Shown here: piece by piece, positions 32,024 to 40,851 of the stretch
Position numbering within the stretch: position 1 is the first letter of the stretch
Layout of the letters: each line of letters opens with the position of its first letter
Source: Saccharomonospora cyanea NA-134
GTDB taxonomy: Bacteria > Actinomycetota > Actinomycetes > Mycobacteriales > Pseudonocardiaceae
Assembly: GCF_000244975.1 (NCBI RefSeq)
Contig: NZ_CM001440.1
Location: forward strand, 2,960,325 to 3,024,324
Reading direction: 5' to 3'
Length of the DNA stretch: 64,000 nt
The notes under the pieces: model-generated
The model's input: only the letters and a program-made list of their open reading frames with translations
Database searches by the model: none
What the model was told of the DNA's origin: nothing
Made by a program: the position numbers and the translations under genes

Positions 32024-33118
32024 TCACGCGCGCTCGTGCAGCGCGTCCCACACCCGGACGCGGGTGTCGGGGTTCAGGGTCCGGTAGTGCTCGGTGTAGA
32101 GCATGGCGACCAGCTCGCCCCGGCTCGACACCCCGGTCTTGGCGAAGACCGACTTCACGTGGTCGCGCACGGTGTGCTGCGAGACCGCCAGTCGCCGCGC
32201 CACCTGCGCGGTGGACAGCCCGCGGGCGAGCAGTTGCGTGACCTCCAGCTCACGATCGGTCAGCCCGTACGCCGCGGCAATCAGGCACGCCACGTCACCG
32301 GCCTTCGCGGGCTCCACGACCACCACGCACTGGGTCGGTGTGGTCGACGCTCCGCGCAGCGCGGAGGCGTAGACGACGAGCCACCGGCCCTGGCGGTCGC
32401 GCACCCGCACCCGGGCGGTGTCTCCGGCGAGCGCGCGCGCAGCCGTGTTGTGGATCCATGCGGGCACGGCCATGTCGAAGGCCGTCGGCGCGGACGGGCC
32501 CGCTGGTAGCTCCGAGAGGAACGCGCGAGCCTCGTCGTTGATGGACAGCAGGGTGCCCGCGGAGTCGAACAGCAGCAGCCCGGGTCCCCGGTCAACGGGC
32601 GACGACCCCGGTGGCGTGGCGAACGACCTCAGCCGTGTGCCCAGCGCGGTGGTCAGCCCGGCGACGGTGACGAGGTCGGCGCGGCCGAACGGCCGCCGCC
32701 CGGCCGCGCGGTAGAGGCTGAGCTGGCCCCACCACTGTCCGTCGGCCCGCAGCACCGCGCGCAGTTCGTCGTCGAGCCCACGAGGCCGGAGGAAATTCCG
32801 GTAGACGGCGCTGCGGTCGGGTTCGCCTCCTGTCGTCTCCCGCAGCCCCGCGACCGGCACCGGCGCGTGCGCGAGTTCGCGGAACGTGGTGACCGTCTCG
32901 GCGAGGAACTCGCTGTCCCAGTATGCGGCGCAGCCGTCCTCGCCGAGATTCTCAGCCCGCATCGGCGCGGTGACGAGTCCGGTGTCCGGGTCGGTCGCCT
33001 GCCAGACCGCCGCGTCGAACGGCACGATGCGACGTAGGGCGGCCGACGTGCGAGCGAACAACGTGAGTGCGTCCGGTGCCGCCTCCGCCAGTGCCGACCA
33101 CCGCGATCCCCGTGTCAT
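32024..33118 (-). CDS. LuxR-type regulator with GAF/PAS-like sensor part
   Basis: A 364-residue regulator. The C-terminal LuxR HTH reads LTDRELEVTQLLARGLSTAQVARR then VSQHTVRDHVKSVFAKTG (about 280-325). Upstream are a GAF-like N-terminal domain and a PAS-like one (LLLFDSAGTLLSINDEARAFL, about 185-205). No receiver domain or phosphorylation aspartate is visible. ATG 33118 is preferred (GAGG upstream). It is divergent from the FAD-dependent oxidoreductase gene, 89 bases away, and may control it. Confidence 0.88.
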   Translation of the reverse strand: MTRGSRWSALAEAAPDALTLFARTSAALRRIVPFDAAVWQATDPDTGLVTAPMRAENLGEDGCAAYWDSEFLAETVTTFRELAHAPVPVAGLRETTGGEPDRSAVYRNFLRPRGLDDELRAVLRADGQWWGQLSLYRAAGRRPFGRADLVTVAGLTTALGTRLRSFATPPGSSPVDRGPGLLLFDSAGTLLSINDEARAFLSELPAGPSAPTAFDMAVPAWIHNTAARALAGDTARVRVRDRQGRWLVVYASALRGASTTPTQCVVVVEPAKAGDVACLIAAAYGLTDRELEVTQLLARGLSTAQVARRLAVSQHTVRDHVKSVFAKTGVSSRGELVAMLYTEHYRTLNPDTRVRVWDALHERA

Positions 33119-33207
33119 GCGTCGATCCTCACCGGCGGCACGCACGGGGGACAACCCCGAAAACGAGGGATGGTGACGTCGAGTAAAGCCGCAGCACGCT
33201 CGTCGGC

Positions 33208-34590
33208 ATGGAAATCGCGATCATCGGAGCGGGCGCGGCGGCCGTGAGCCTGCTCGACGCCCTGTCACTGACACAGCACCGCCCCGGCGGCATCACGGTG
33301 TTCGAGGACTCGCCCTCGTGGTGGCGTGGAAGGGCGTACCAACCGGATGCCGACGCCGTGCGCGTCAACGCGCCGCCGACGCTCATGTCCGTGCGGGCCT
33401 CCGACCCGCAGCACTACGCCCGTTGGTTGACCGAACACGGCGGCCACGACCACGTCGACCGACTGCTGGGCGTGCCGATCGTGCCGCGGGCGCACTACGG
33501 CACCTACCTCGCGGCGTCCGCCGACGACGCGATCGCCCGGCTGCGGTCGCACGGCCGGCGGGTCGAGCTGGTGGCCGACCGCGTGACCGGGTGGGACGCC
33601 GCCCGCGCGACGGTACGCACCGCCGGCGGCGGCGTGTATCCGGCGGATCGACTGGTGTTGTGTGCCGGGGGCGGGCACCCTCGCGACCACTACGGGCTGC
33701 TCGGCGCCCCCGGCTTCGTGCTGGAGCCGTATCCGCTGGCGCGAACCCTGGCCGATGTTCCACCGGAGGCGTCGATCGCCGTGATCGGCAGCGGACTCAC
33801 GGCCGTGGACATCGTCGTCACGCTGGCCGATCGCGGCCACACCGGGCCGATCACGATGCTGTCGCGACGCGGCCTGCTGCCCGCGGTGCAGCAGACTCTC
33901 ATGCCACTCACCTTCCACCACCTCGCGCATCAACGGATGCCGGACACCGTAGCCGGTCTCGTGACGGCGATGGAGGCGGAACTGGCCGAGCACGGGCAGG
34001 ACCTCGCGCCCCTGGCGGCCGAGCTCACGTCCACCGAGGATCCGGTGGATCGCCTTCGCCGACAACTGTCCGAAGTAGACTCACCTTATCTGGGGAGGCG
34101 GCTGCTCGCCACCGGAATCCACATGTTCGGCTCCGCCGCGTGGCAACGGTTGCCCGCACAGGAGCGCGCGTGGTTGCGTGACGAGGCGCTGCGCACGGTC
34201 AACAGCCTCGCCTCACCGATGGTGCCCGGGAACGCGGAGATCCTGCTGCGGCTGTTCGACTCCGGCCGCCTGCGCCTGCTCGCGGGAACGGTGAAGATCG
34301 AGCCGGCCACCCACGGGTTCCGCGTGCACGGGGCTGACGAGTTCGCGCCCGACATCGTCGTCAACGCCGTCAACCCGGTGGCCCACTCCGTGCCGCAACG
34401 TTCGGAGGTGCTCGTCGCGTCGCTGCGTGAGTCCGGGGTGGCCGTGACCGGTGAGGACGGGGGGCTCACCCCTCGTGACGAAAGGATCTTCGTTCTCGGC
34501 GCCTTCGAAAGCGGCACGTCGTTCGTCGCGCCCAGCGTGCAGACGCTCGCGGTCAGGGCGGCAGCGCTCGCCCCTCGGCTCGCCCAGTGA
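33208..34590 (+). CDS. FAD/NAD(P)-binding protein (NAD_binding_9 type)
   Basis: A 460-residue flavoprotein. The dinucleotide-binding motif IAIIGAGAAAVSLLDAL opens the protein, and a second, IAVIGSGLTAVDIVVTLADRG (about 191-211), binds NAD(P). The overall layout matches the FAD-NAD(P)-binding family often found with siderophore- or amino-acid-modifying genes. LLGAPGFVLEPYPL and the late GTSFVAPSVQTLA are family-typical. Substrate unknown. Two hairpins follow its stop. Confidence 0.85.
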   Translation: MEIAIIGAGAAAVSLLDALSLTQHRPGGITVFEDSPSWWRGRAYQPDADAVRVNAPPTLMSVRASDPQHYARWLTEHGGHDHVDRLLGVPIVPRAHYGTYLAASADDAIARLRSHGRRVELVADRVTGWDAARATVRTAGGGVYPADRLVLCAGGGHPRDHYGLLGAPGFVLEPYPLARTLADVPPEASIAVIGSGLTAVDIVVTLADRGHTGPITMLSRRGLLPAVQQTLMPLTFHHLAHQRMPDTVAGLVTAMEAELAEHGQDLAPLAAELTSTEDPVDRLRRQLSEVDSPYLGRRLLATGIHMFGSAAWQRLPAQERAWLRDEALRTVNSLASPMVPGNAEILLRLFDSGRLRLLAGTVKIEPATHGFRVHGADEFAPDIVVNAVNPVAHSVPQRSEVLVASLRESGVAVTGEDGGLTPRDERIFVLGAFESGTSFVAPSVQTLAVRAAALAPRLAQ

Positions 34591-34640
34591 CGACCGGAAC
34601 GCGAGGAACGCCCGCCAGGACCGGCAACGGCCACTCCTCG

Positions 34641-34677
34641 GCGGGGCGTTCGCGCCCCGCATAGGCCATTCGGCCTA
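34641..34677 (+). terminator. Tandem terminator hairpins after the flavoprotein gene
   Basis: GCGGGGCG-TTCG-CGCCCCGC (34641-34660), a perfect 8-base stem with a stable UUCG loop, directly followed by TAGGCC-ATTC-GGCCTA (34662-34677). Confidence 0.7.
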
Positions 34678-34713
34678 CGACTTTCGATGGCAGGCAACCG
34701 GCCCGCTTTTGTC

Positions 34714-34756
34714 TAAAGTGCACCCGAATGTGTGAGTTCGAACATCGCTGTTCGAA
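34714..34756 (+). promoter_or_regulatory. Promoter-like region and dyad before the subtilase gene
   Basis: TAAAGT (34714-34719) is a possible -10 box without a clear -35. TTCGAAC (34737-34743) and GTTCGAA (34750-34756) form a perfect dyad with a 6-base centre, 18 bases before the ATG. It could be an operator or a leader hairpin. Confidence 0.4.
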
Positions 34757-34774
34757 ACCAGAGCCGGAGGTTGC

Positions 34775-36202
34775 ATGTCCCGCTTCAGATCCTTGCTGCT
34801 GCCCACCGCCCTGGCGGTCGGCGTCGGCAGTGTGCTGGCCGCTCCCGTGGCGGCCGCCGCACCCGACGCGCCTGCCGCGACGGCGGAGTGCGACACGACG
34901 AGCGCCCCGTACAACTACGTGGTGCTGTACCAGCCGCGCACGCCACAGGCCAGGGTCGATGCCGAGCTGACAGCGAAGTGTGGGAGCCGGGTCGCCTACT
35001 ACCCGGAGATCGGCGTGGCCGTGGCCAGCTCCCGGAACGCCGACTTCGCCGACCGGATCGGCGTCTACCGCGCCTACTCCGGTTCCCGGGAGGTCGCCGA
35101 ACCGGCCACCTCCGGGGCCGCGGCAGCGCGTGCGCAGGCCCGGACCGAGCTGGAGAACGAAGAGACCACCGAGGTGGTCACGACCACTGACCTCGCCGCG
35201 GAGCAGTGGGACATGCGCATGATCAAGGCGCCGCAGGCGAACGCGATCAACGAGGGCAGCCGGTCGGTCACGGTGGGCGTACTGGACTCCGGCATCGAAC
35301 CCACCCACCCTGCGCTGGCCCACTCACTCGATCCGGCGGCCTCCGCCGGCTGCAACACCGGCGCACCCGACACCGACCCCGCCGCGTGGGCCCCGACGAC
35401 GTCCGACCACGGCACGCACGTCGCGGGCACGATCGCGGGCAAGGACGACACCCGTGGTTTCACCGGTGTCGCTCCCGGCGTACGGATGGCGTCGGTGAAG
35501 GTCGTCAACGACGACGGCTACATCTTCCCGGAGGCGGCGGTCTGCGGCTTCATGTGGGCCGCCAAACAGGGCTTCGAGGTGACCAACAACAGCTACTACG
35601 TCGACCCCGGGATGTTCTACTGCCCGGAGCAGCCGGGTGACTCCGCGGCCTACGAAGCCGTGCGGCGTGCGGTCTCCTACTCCCAGCGGCAGGGCGTGCT
35701 CAACGTCGCCGCGGCAGGCAACAGCGGCTTCGACCTCGCCGATCCCCCGGCGAGCGACCCCAACCGGCAGCACCCGGTGGACTCCAGCTGCGCCATCCTG
35801 CCCAAGGGGCTCGACGGGGTGGTGACCGTCTCGGCCGTCGGCTACGAAGGCACCAAGTCCTCGTACAGCAACTACGGCACCCGCCAGATCGACGTGACAG
35901 CTCCTGGCGGTGACCGTGCCCAACTGCCGCCGGGCGCGGAGTCGGGCTGCACGCTGTCCAGCGTGTTCGGCGGACAGTACGGCACCAAGTGCGGCACCTC
36001 CATGGCCGCGCCGCACGCCGCCGGAGTGGCCGCGCTGATCGCCAGCCGGCACCCCGGCATCCCGCCGCAGGCCGTCTCGGCGTTGCTGCGGGCCAAGGCG
36101 GACAGCGTGCCCTGTGGCGACGCCGACGAGTGCACCGGCCCCACCTCGTACAACTCGTTCTACGGCCACGGGCTCGTGGACGCTCTCGCCGCCGTCAGGT
36201 AG
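34775..36202 (+). CDS. Secreted subtilisin-like serine protease (S8)
   Basis: A 475-residue preproprotein. A Sec signal peptide occupies about 1-29 (MSRFR, hydrophobic core, AAAAP). A prodomain of the inhibitor-I9 kind covers about 40-140. The catalytic triad is D171 in VLDSGIEP, H212 in DHGTHVAG and S409 in GTSMAAPHAAG; N316 in AAGNSG completes the oxyanion hole. Several cysteines (C283, C339, C392, C406, late C117-type pair in PCGDADEC) suggest disulfides. Ribosome site GGAGG precedes the ATG. It acts outside the cell on protein substrates. Confidence 0.95.
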   Translation: MSRFRSLLLPTALAVGVGSVLAAPVAAAAPDAPAATAECDTTSAPYNYVVLYQPRTPQARVDAELTAKCGSRVAYYPEIGVAVASSRNADFADRIGVYRAYSGSREVAEPATSGAAAARAQARTELENEETTEVVTTTDLAAEQWDMRMIKAPQANAINEGSRSVTVGVLDSGIEPTHPALAHSLDPAASAGCNTGAPDTDPAAWAPTTSDHGTHVAGTIAGKDDTRGFTGVAPGVRMASVKVVNDDGYIFPEAAVCGFMWAAKQGFEVTNNSYYVDPGMFYCPEQPGDSAAYEAVRRAVSYSQRQGVLNVAAAGNSGFDLADPPASDPNRQHPVDSSCAILPKGLDGVVTVSAVGYEGTKSSYSNYGTRQIDVTAPGGDRAQLPPGAESGCTLSSVFGGQYGTKCGTSMAAPHAAGVAALIASRHPGIPPQAVSALLRAKADSVPCGDADECTGPTSYNSFYGHGLVDALAAVR

Positions 36203-36210
36203 GCACGTCG

Positions 36211-36247
36211 CCGGGCGGGAGGGTCGCGAGCCCGCTCTCCCGCCCGG
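36211..36247 (+). terminator. Terminator hairpin after the subtilase gene
   Basis: CCGGGCGGGAG (36211-36221) pairs perfectly with CTCCCGCCCGG (36237-36247) around a 15-base loop, 8 bases after the stop. Confidence 0.7.
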
Positions 36248-36318
36248 TCGGGCGTACTTCCAGGGCTCGTACGGCGAATCCGGACGTATGTCCACGGCGG
36301 ACTCCACATACCCGGCTC

Positions 36319-36411
36319 ATGCTCCAGCCAGAGGACTTGCGGGAGTTCGAGGCGCAGCGCCCACGCTTGTTCACGGTGGCCTACCGACTCCTCACCTCCG
36401 CCTGTGAAGCA
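36319..36411 (+). pseudogene. Stub of an ECF sigma factor gene
   Basis: About 31 codons beginning with ATG encode DLREFEAQRPRLFTVAYRLL then TSACEA, matching the first helix of region 2 of SigJ/ECF41-type sigma factors (FEAxRPRLxxxAYRLLGS). The similarity stops abruptly after EA, where other members continue with EDxVQ. The rest of the gene is absent. A remnant of a deletion. Confidence 0.6.
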
Positions 36412-36491
36412 GTCCGTCCACATGCGTACGAACCCACGAAACACACTTACGGCGCATTGCCCACCCCTGATCCGACAGGTAAGACGGTGCA

Positions 36492-37298
36492 ATGCGTTTC
36501 GTGTTCCGTCGGACCCTGCTGGCAACCCTCGCCGCCGTCACGGCGCTCGTCACTCCCACCCCGGTCGCCAATGCCGCCACATCGACCGGGCATCCGGAAG
36601 CACCGCAGGAGTTCGTCGCGCTGCGTGATGTCGCCCCGACGATCATCGAAGAGATCCGCTACCACGGATCGCACAACTTCGTCGGTCGGCCGATAACGGG
36701 CTATCGCGAACCACTGTGCATCGTCACGCGACCGACCGCGCTGGCGCTGCGAGAGGCTCAGCGAAGGCTGCTGGCCCAGGGTTACACGCTCAAGGTCTAC
36801 GACTGCTTCCGCCCGCAGCGCGCGGTCGACAGCTTCGTCCGCTGGGCACAACGACTCGACGACGACCGGATGAAGAACGAGTTCTACCCACGTGTCGAGA
36901 AATCGTCCTTGTTCGAGGACGGCTACATCGCGGAGCACTCCGGACACAGTCGCGGCAGCACGGTCGACCTGACGCTGGTACGGATCCCACCGCACCCACA
37001 GGAACGTTACCGTCCCGGCGATCCGCTGCGCCCGTGCTTCGCCCCGGCAGGCGAACGGTTCGGGGACAACAGTGTCGACATGGGAACCGGATTCGATTGC
37101 TTCGACACCCTTTCGCACACGGACGATCCCCGGATCACCGACGAGGCCATGCGTAACCGCACCCTGCTCAAGGACACCCTGGCCGCGGTGGGAATGGAGA
37201 ACTACCCGAACGAATGGTGGCACTACACCCTGCGCGACGAGCCGTTCCCTGACACCTACTTCGACTTCCCCGTGGCGCGACGCTCGCTCAACGGCTGA
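36492..37298 (+). CDS. Secreted D-alanyl-D-alanine dipeptidase (VanX/M15D-like)
   Basis: A 268-residue zinc dipeptidase. A signal peptide (about 1-28, ending NAA) predicts export, unlike the cytosolic VanX of resistance operons. Metal ligands: H152 and D159 in SGHSRGSTVDL and H244 in EWWHYTL; E241 is the catalytic base and R107 in YDCFRPQR the substrate arginine. The probable role is cleaving D-Ala-D-Ala or similar dipeptides from cell-wall turnover. No vanH/vanA genes are nearby, so it is not a resistance cassette. Confidence 0.92.
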   Translation: MRFVFRRTLLATLAAVTALVTPTPVANAATSTGHPEAPQEFVALRDVAPTIIEEIRYHGSHNFVGRPITGYREPLCIVTRPTALALREAQRRLLAQGYTLKVYDCFRPQRAVDSFVRWAQRLDDDRMKNEFYPRVEKSSLFEDGYIAEHSGHSRGSTVDLTLVRIPPHPQERYRPGDPLRPCFAPAGERFGDNSVDMGTGFDCFDTLSHTDDPRITDEAMRNRTLLKDTLAAVGMENYPNEWWHYTLRDEPFPDTYFDFPVARRSLNG

Positions 37299-37323
37299 GG
37301 GCACTCGGCGGCCGCGGTGGAGG

Positions 37324-37863
37324 TCAGGCGGCTTCCGCGGAATCCAGGTCGAGTCGCCGGAGCAGTGACGCCCGGTGCAGGTCCGCGATAGGCGCGAGCA
37401 GGTCCGGGTGACGCAGTAGAACAGCGGCTTGCCGGTCTCGCTCGTCCGGCTTCGTCAAACGGCGGAAGTCGCACTGCGACCCGGCGACGTGCTCGGAGTC
37501 GGACACAGCCCCGGCCGCCATGGCGGCGAGGCGACCGTCAGCGAGCAGGCACGCGGCCCAGCTGGTGAGCACCTCGTCGACCCAGGTGCGCCACGCGGTG
37601 TCCTCGTCCGCCGTGTCGGACGGGGACACCCCGGTCACCCGGTCCAGGTGGGCGGAACCGCCCGGCCCCACCATGGTCACCAGAGAAGCGTCCAGGGATG
37701 TCGGATAACGCAGCCACGCGGCGACCGTGACGGCTTGGCGGGCCTGCGCTTCGGCGAGGGCCGTGCTGAACGCTCCCCGAGCGGGTGGATACGCGCGGAG
37801 CAGCCATCGGGTGGTGGCCGCGATGACGGCGGGCAGGTCGGCGGGCACGGTAAGCAACCTCAC
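37324..37863 (-). CDS. Hypothetical protein
   Basis: A 179-residue mostly helical protein with coding-like third positions, convergent with the VanX-like gene. It contains no membrane segment, signal peptide or motif I recognise; DERDRQAAVLLRHPDLLAPIADLHRASLL near the C-terminus is split here only as a description of its acidic-basic helix. The alternative frame on the other strand has no recognisable product. Function unknown. Confidence 0.6.
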   Translation of the reverse strand: MRLLTVPADLPAVIAATTRWLLRAYPPARGAFSTALAEAQARQAVTVAAWLRYPTSLDASLVTMVGPGGSAHLDRVTGVSPSDTADEDTAWRTWVDEVLTSWAACLLADGRLAAMAAGAVSDSEHVAGSQCDFRRLTKPDERDRQAAVLLRHPDLLAPIADLHRASLLRRLDLDSAEAA

Positions 37864-38115
37864 TACTACGTCGCGGAGCGACCACGTGAGCGGATCGGCA
37901 GGAGATCGCCGCCGTGTTCACGCTGGTCGACAAGTCACGGTAACAGCTGGAAAACGCATCCTCGGGTGACTTCGCCCACCATGTGGCCGACACCGAGGCG
38001 GTGACCGTCGTCGTGGAACCACAGGTCAGGGTCGGCGCCGGCAACAGCGCCGAGACCCACGACTGGGACCCTTCACCGCGGAACTCACCATCGCGAACCG
38101 AACCCGTGCTGCACG
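37864..38115. other. Probable gene debris, no intact gene
   Basis: About 250 bases. On the plus strand 37990-38074 reads VADTEAVTVVVEPQVRV then GAGNSAETHDWDP, and a one-base frame change continues with FTAELTIANRT, which looks like a decayed coding segment. No start, stop or family could be assigned. Confidence 0.3.
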
Positions 38116-38283
38116 TCAGTCACGTGTACGCACCCCACGGCCGTGCCGGGTTGGGCGTGTCTCGCCGGTCGGCGGCGATCCACTCGGGGACTCCGGGTCC
38201 TCGGCGGGTGCGTGCGGTGCCGGTTTGCGGCTCACCGCACGCACCCGCTCCTCACGGTTCAGCGTGTTGCGGTAGCCGGTCAC
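38116..38283 (-). CDS. Possible small ORF coupled to the AGCS symporter gene
   Basis: A 55-codon frame whose GTG overlaps the symporter stop (GTGA). The N-terminal MTGYRNTLNREERV looks ordered and the rest is Pro/Arg-rich and probably disordered. Third positions are about 80 percent G/C. No recognised family; it may be a genuine small partner or chance. Confidence 0.4.
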   Translation of the reverse strand: MTGYRNTLNREERVRAVSRKPAPHAPAEDPESPSGSPPTGETRPTRHGRGVRTRD

Positions 38284-39701
38284 TCCACGCGATCGCGACG
38301 GGGACCACGCAGGACGTCCGTGCCGTGCAGGGTCGATTCGAGCGGTTGGTTCAGCAGGTCGGGATCCACCGCGAGGTACTGCCTGGTCTCCCGGGCGATC
38401 AGCCCGGCGCACAACACCAGCCCGATCAGGTTGGGCAACGCCATCAGACCGTTCATCACGTCGGAGAAAGTCCAGACCAGGCTCAGTTCCGTGGTCGCTC
38501 CGACCAGGATCACCACGGTGAACACCAGCCGGTAGGGCATGACTCCCCTGACTCCGACGAGCCGCTCCACGCAGCGCTCGCCGTAGTACGCCCAGCCCAG
38601 CATGGTCGAGAAGGCGAAGAACACCACGCTCACGGTCACGAGGTAGTGACCCCACTCGCCTGGCAGCCCTCGTGTGAAGGCTTCCGCCGTCATCTCCGCG
38701 CCCTCGGTGCCCAGCTTCCAGGCACCGGTCGTGACGATGACCAGGCCGGTCATCGTCACCACGATGATCGTGTCGATGAAGGTCTGGGTCATCGACACCA
38801 TGGCCTGGCGCACCGGGTGGCGGGTCTGTGCCGCGGCGGCCGCGATGGCCGCCGATCCCAGGCCGGACTCGTTGGAGAAGATCCCCCGGGCGACGCCGTA
38901 CTGCAGCGCGATGATGAAAGCCGAGCCGAGGAAGCCACCCGTGGCCGCAGTTCCCGTGAACGCGTCCGTGAAGATCATCCCCAGCGCCGCCGGAACGTCG
39001 GTGACGTTGAGCAGGAGCACGGCCAGCGCGCCCAGCACGTAGACGATGATCATGAAGGGCACGAACGCGGCGGTGACCTTGCCGATCCACTTGATGCCAC
39101 CGACGAGGACGGCACCGGCGGCGACGGTGATGACGACGCCCACCGTCCAGGCCGGCACGCCGAAGGAGCTCTCCAGCGAGACGGCGACGGTGTTGGACTG
39201 GGTCATGTTGCCGATGCCGAAGCTCGCCAGGACCGCGAACACCGCGAACGCGATACTGAGCACGAGCCCGAACCGGTTCGGAATCGCCTTGGCCAGGTAG
39301 TACTGCGGGCCGCCGGACATGTCACCGCGGGCGTCCTTGGTGCGGAACCGCACCGCGAGGAAGGCCTCCGAGTACTTCGACGCCATGCCCACCAGGGCCG
39401 TGACCCACATCCAGAACAGCGCGCCGGGACCACCCCAGTAGATCGCGGTGGCGACACCGGCGATGTTGCCGACACCGACCGTCGCGGCAAGGGCGGTGGT
39501 GAGCGCCTGGTAATGGGAGATGTCACCGTCCGCGCCCTCGTCCCGGCGCTTGAACAACGCAAGCCTCATCGCCGGAACGAGTTTGAGGAACTGGACCCCG
39601 CCCAGCCGGACCGTCAGGTACAGGCCCGTGCCCAACAGCAGCGGGATGAGGAGGAACGGCCCCCACACCACACTGCTGACCTCGGCGAGGAACTCCTCCA
39701 T
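38280..39701 (-). CDS. Sodium:alanine (AGCS) symporter
   Basis: A 473-residue membrane protein with about 10-11 helices. Family signatures are VGVGNIAGVATAIYWGGPGALFW (about 75-98) and MSGGPQYYL, plus GIFSNESGLGSAAIA. Ribosome site GGAG lies 7 bases before the ATG. Imports alanine or glycine with Na+ across the cytoplasmic membrane. The region 39,714-39,962 after its promoter holds no gene. Confidence 0.95.
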   Translation of the reverse strand: MEEFLAEVSSVVWGPFLLIPLLLGTGLYLTVRLGGVQFLKLVPAMRLALFKRRDEGADGDISHYQALTTALAATVGVGNIAGVATAIYWGGPGALFWMWVTALVGMASKYSEAFLAVRFRTKDARGDMSGGPQYYLAKAIPNRFGLVLSIAFAVFAVLASFGIGNMTQSNTVAVSLESSFGVPAWTVGVVITVAAGAVLVGGIKWIGKVTAAFVPFMIIVYVLGALAVLLLNVTDVPAALGMIFTDAFTGTAATGGFLGSAFIIALQYGVARGIFSNESGLGSAAIAAAAAQTRHPVRQAMVSMTQTFIDTIIVVTMTGLVIVTTGAWKLGTEGAEMTAEAFTRGLPGEWGHYLVTVSVVFFAFSTMLGWAYYGERCVERLVGVRGVMPYRLVFTVVILVGATTELSLVWTFSDVMNGLMALPNLIGLVLCAGLIARETRQYLAVDPDLLNQPLESTLHGTDVLRGPRRDRVE

Positions 39702-39962
39702 ATCGACTCCTTCGTCAGCTCTGGTGGCGAGATCGACAGAGGATAAGACGGCGGCGACCGAAGGTCACTGCCATTGTGAGCAGCGACCCTCGCGTGGTGC
39801 CGACGCGGGCGAGAAAGAGCGCGGCCGGGCCACTTCCCACCGCTGGAAGAACCGATCAAGCACCTCGGCGGGGATCGACGCGGGCGGGGACCGCTGCCGG
39901 TACAGCGGTGCGCCGCGCCCGTCCGGCCGCCGCGAACCGAACAGCCGAGGTGGCAGGGGATC

Positions 39963-40745
39963 TCAGGAGGGGCCTCTTCGCCGGGCCAGCTCGACCAGCC
40001 GCTCGGCCCCGTCGGTCCAGGCTTCGCCGTGTCCGACGAGCACCGTGCCCGCCCCGGTCTCCGCGATCACACCCAGCGACTCCAGGGCACGTTCCGGGTC
40101 CACGGTGGCCGCTCCGGAGACGATCTGCGGTGCTTTCGTACCTCGATACGGATTGAGCGTCACCACGGCGTCTCCCGCGATGACGGTATCGCGATCCGGG
40201 AAGTGGAACGCGCAGTGCCCCAACGTGTGCCCCGGAGTGAACAGCACTCGTGGTTCGCCCGGCACCGGCAGCGTGTCCTCACGGATCCGGTGGACCCGCT
40301 TGATCGGTTTGGGCCACCATGCCCGGTTGGCCACGAATCCGGCGACCAAGGGCAGCGCCCTGAACTGGGTCAGCAGGTACCACGTCAGTGGGCGGGCACG
40401 ACCGTACTGCCGTGGGTGCCGGGTCAACGGCAGGTCGTTCTCGTGGATGTAGACGGGCACGCCCACCTCGGAACGCAACCGTTCGGCGAACCCGAGGTGG
40501 TCGAAGTGACCGTGGGTCAGCACCAGCGCCTCGATGTCCCGCGGTCGGCGTCCGAGTTCGCCGAGCGCCTGCTGCAGTGAACGCCACGACGTGGGCAACC
40601 CGGCGTCGACGATGGTCAGCTTGTTCCCTGCCTCGACGATGAACCAGTTGACATGGGAATCCTCGACGCAGTGAATGCCGTCCGCGACGTTCTTCTTGAG
40701 CATTCCCACCTCCACCGGCCGAACGTCCTTCCTGTACCCATCCAC
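39963..40745 (-). CDS. MBL-fold metallo-hydrolase
   Basis: A 260-residue metallo-beta-lactamase-fold protein. The metal-binding motif is THGHFDHLG (about 78-86), with further ligands in TPGHTLGHC and AGDAVV, and the last histidine in LVGHGEAW. Start is ATG 40745 or the in-frame ATG 40703 (MLKKNV). The family includes glyoxalase-II-like thioesterases and lactonases; substrate cannot be chosen. Confidence 0.9.
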   Translation of the reverse strand: MDGYRKDVRPVEVGMLKKNVADGIHCVEDSHVNWFIVEAGNKLTIVDAGLPTSWRSLQQALGELGRRPRDIEALVLTHGHFDHLGFAERLRSEVGVPVYIHENDLPLTRHPRQYGRARPLTWYLLTQFRALPLVAGFVANRAWWPKPIKRVHRIREDTLPVPGEPRVLFTPGHTLGHCAFHFPDRDTVIAGDAVVTLNPYRGTKAPQIVSGAATVDPERALESLGVIAETGAGTVLVGHGEAWTDGAERLVELARRRGPS

Positions 40746-40851
40746 GACTGCCTACCCACAACTGCCTCCCCCGACGCCGGCTGCTCACGCCGCTGCCGGA
40801 TCGTGGCCGGTGGCCGCGAAGCGCTCCGGCGACAACGTCATCACCCCGGTG

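Noticed and set aside
34731-34760. tRNA T-arm-like GTTCGAAC sequence
   Set aside because: No acceptor, D or anticodon stems can be drawn around it; it is better explained as a dyad upstream of the subtilase gene.
36492-37298. Vancomycin-resistance gene (vanX) cassette
   Set aside because: The protein has a signal peptide and no vanH, vanA, vanR or vanS genes accompany it.
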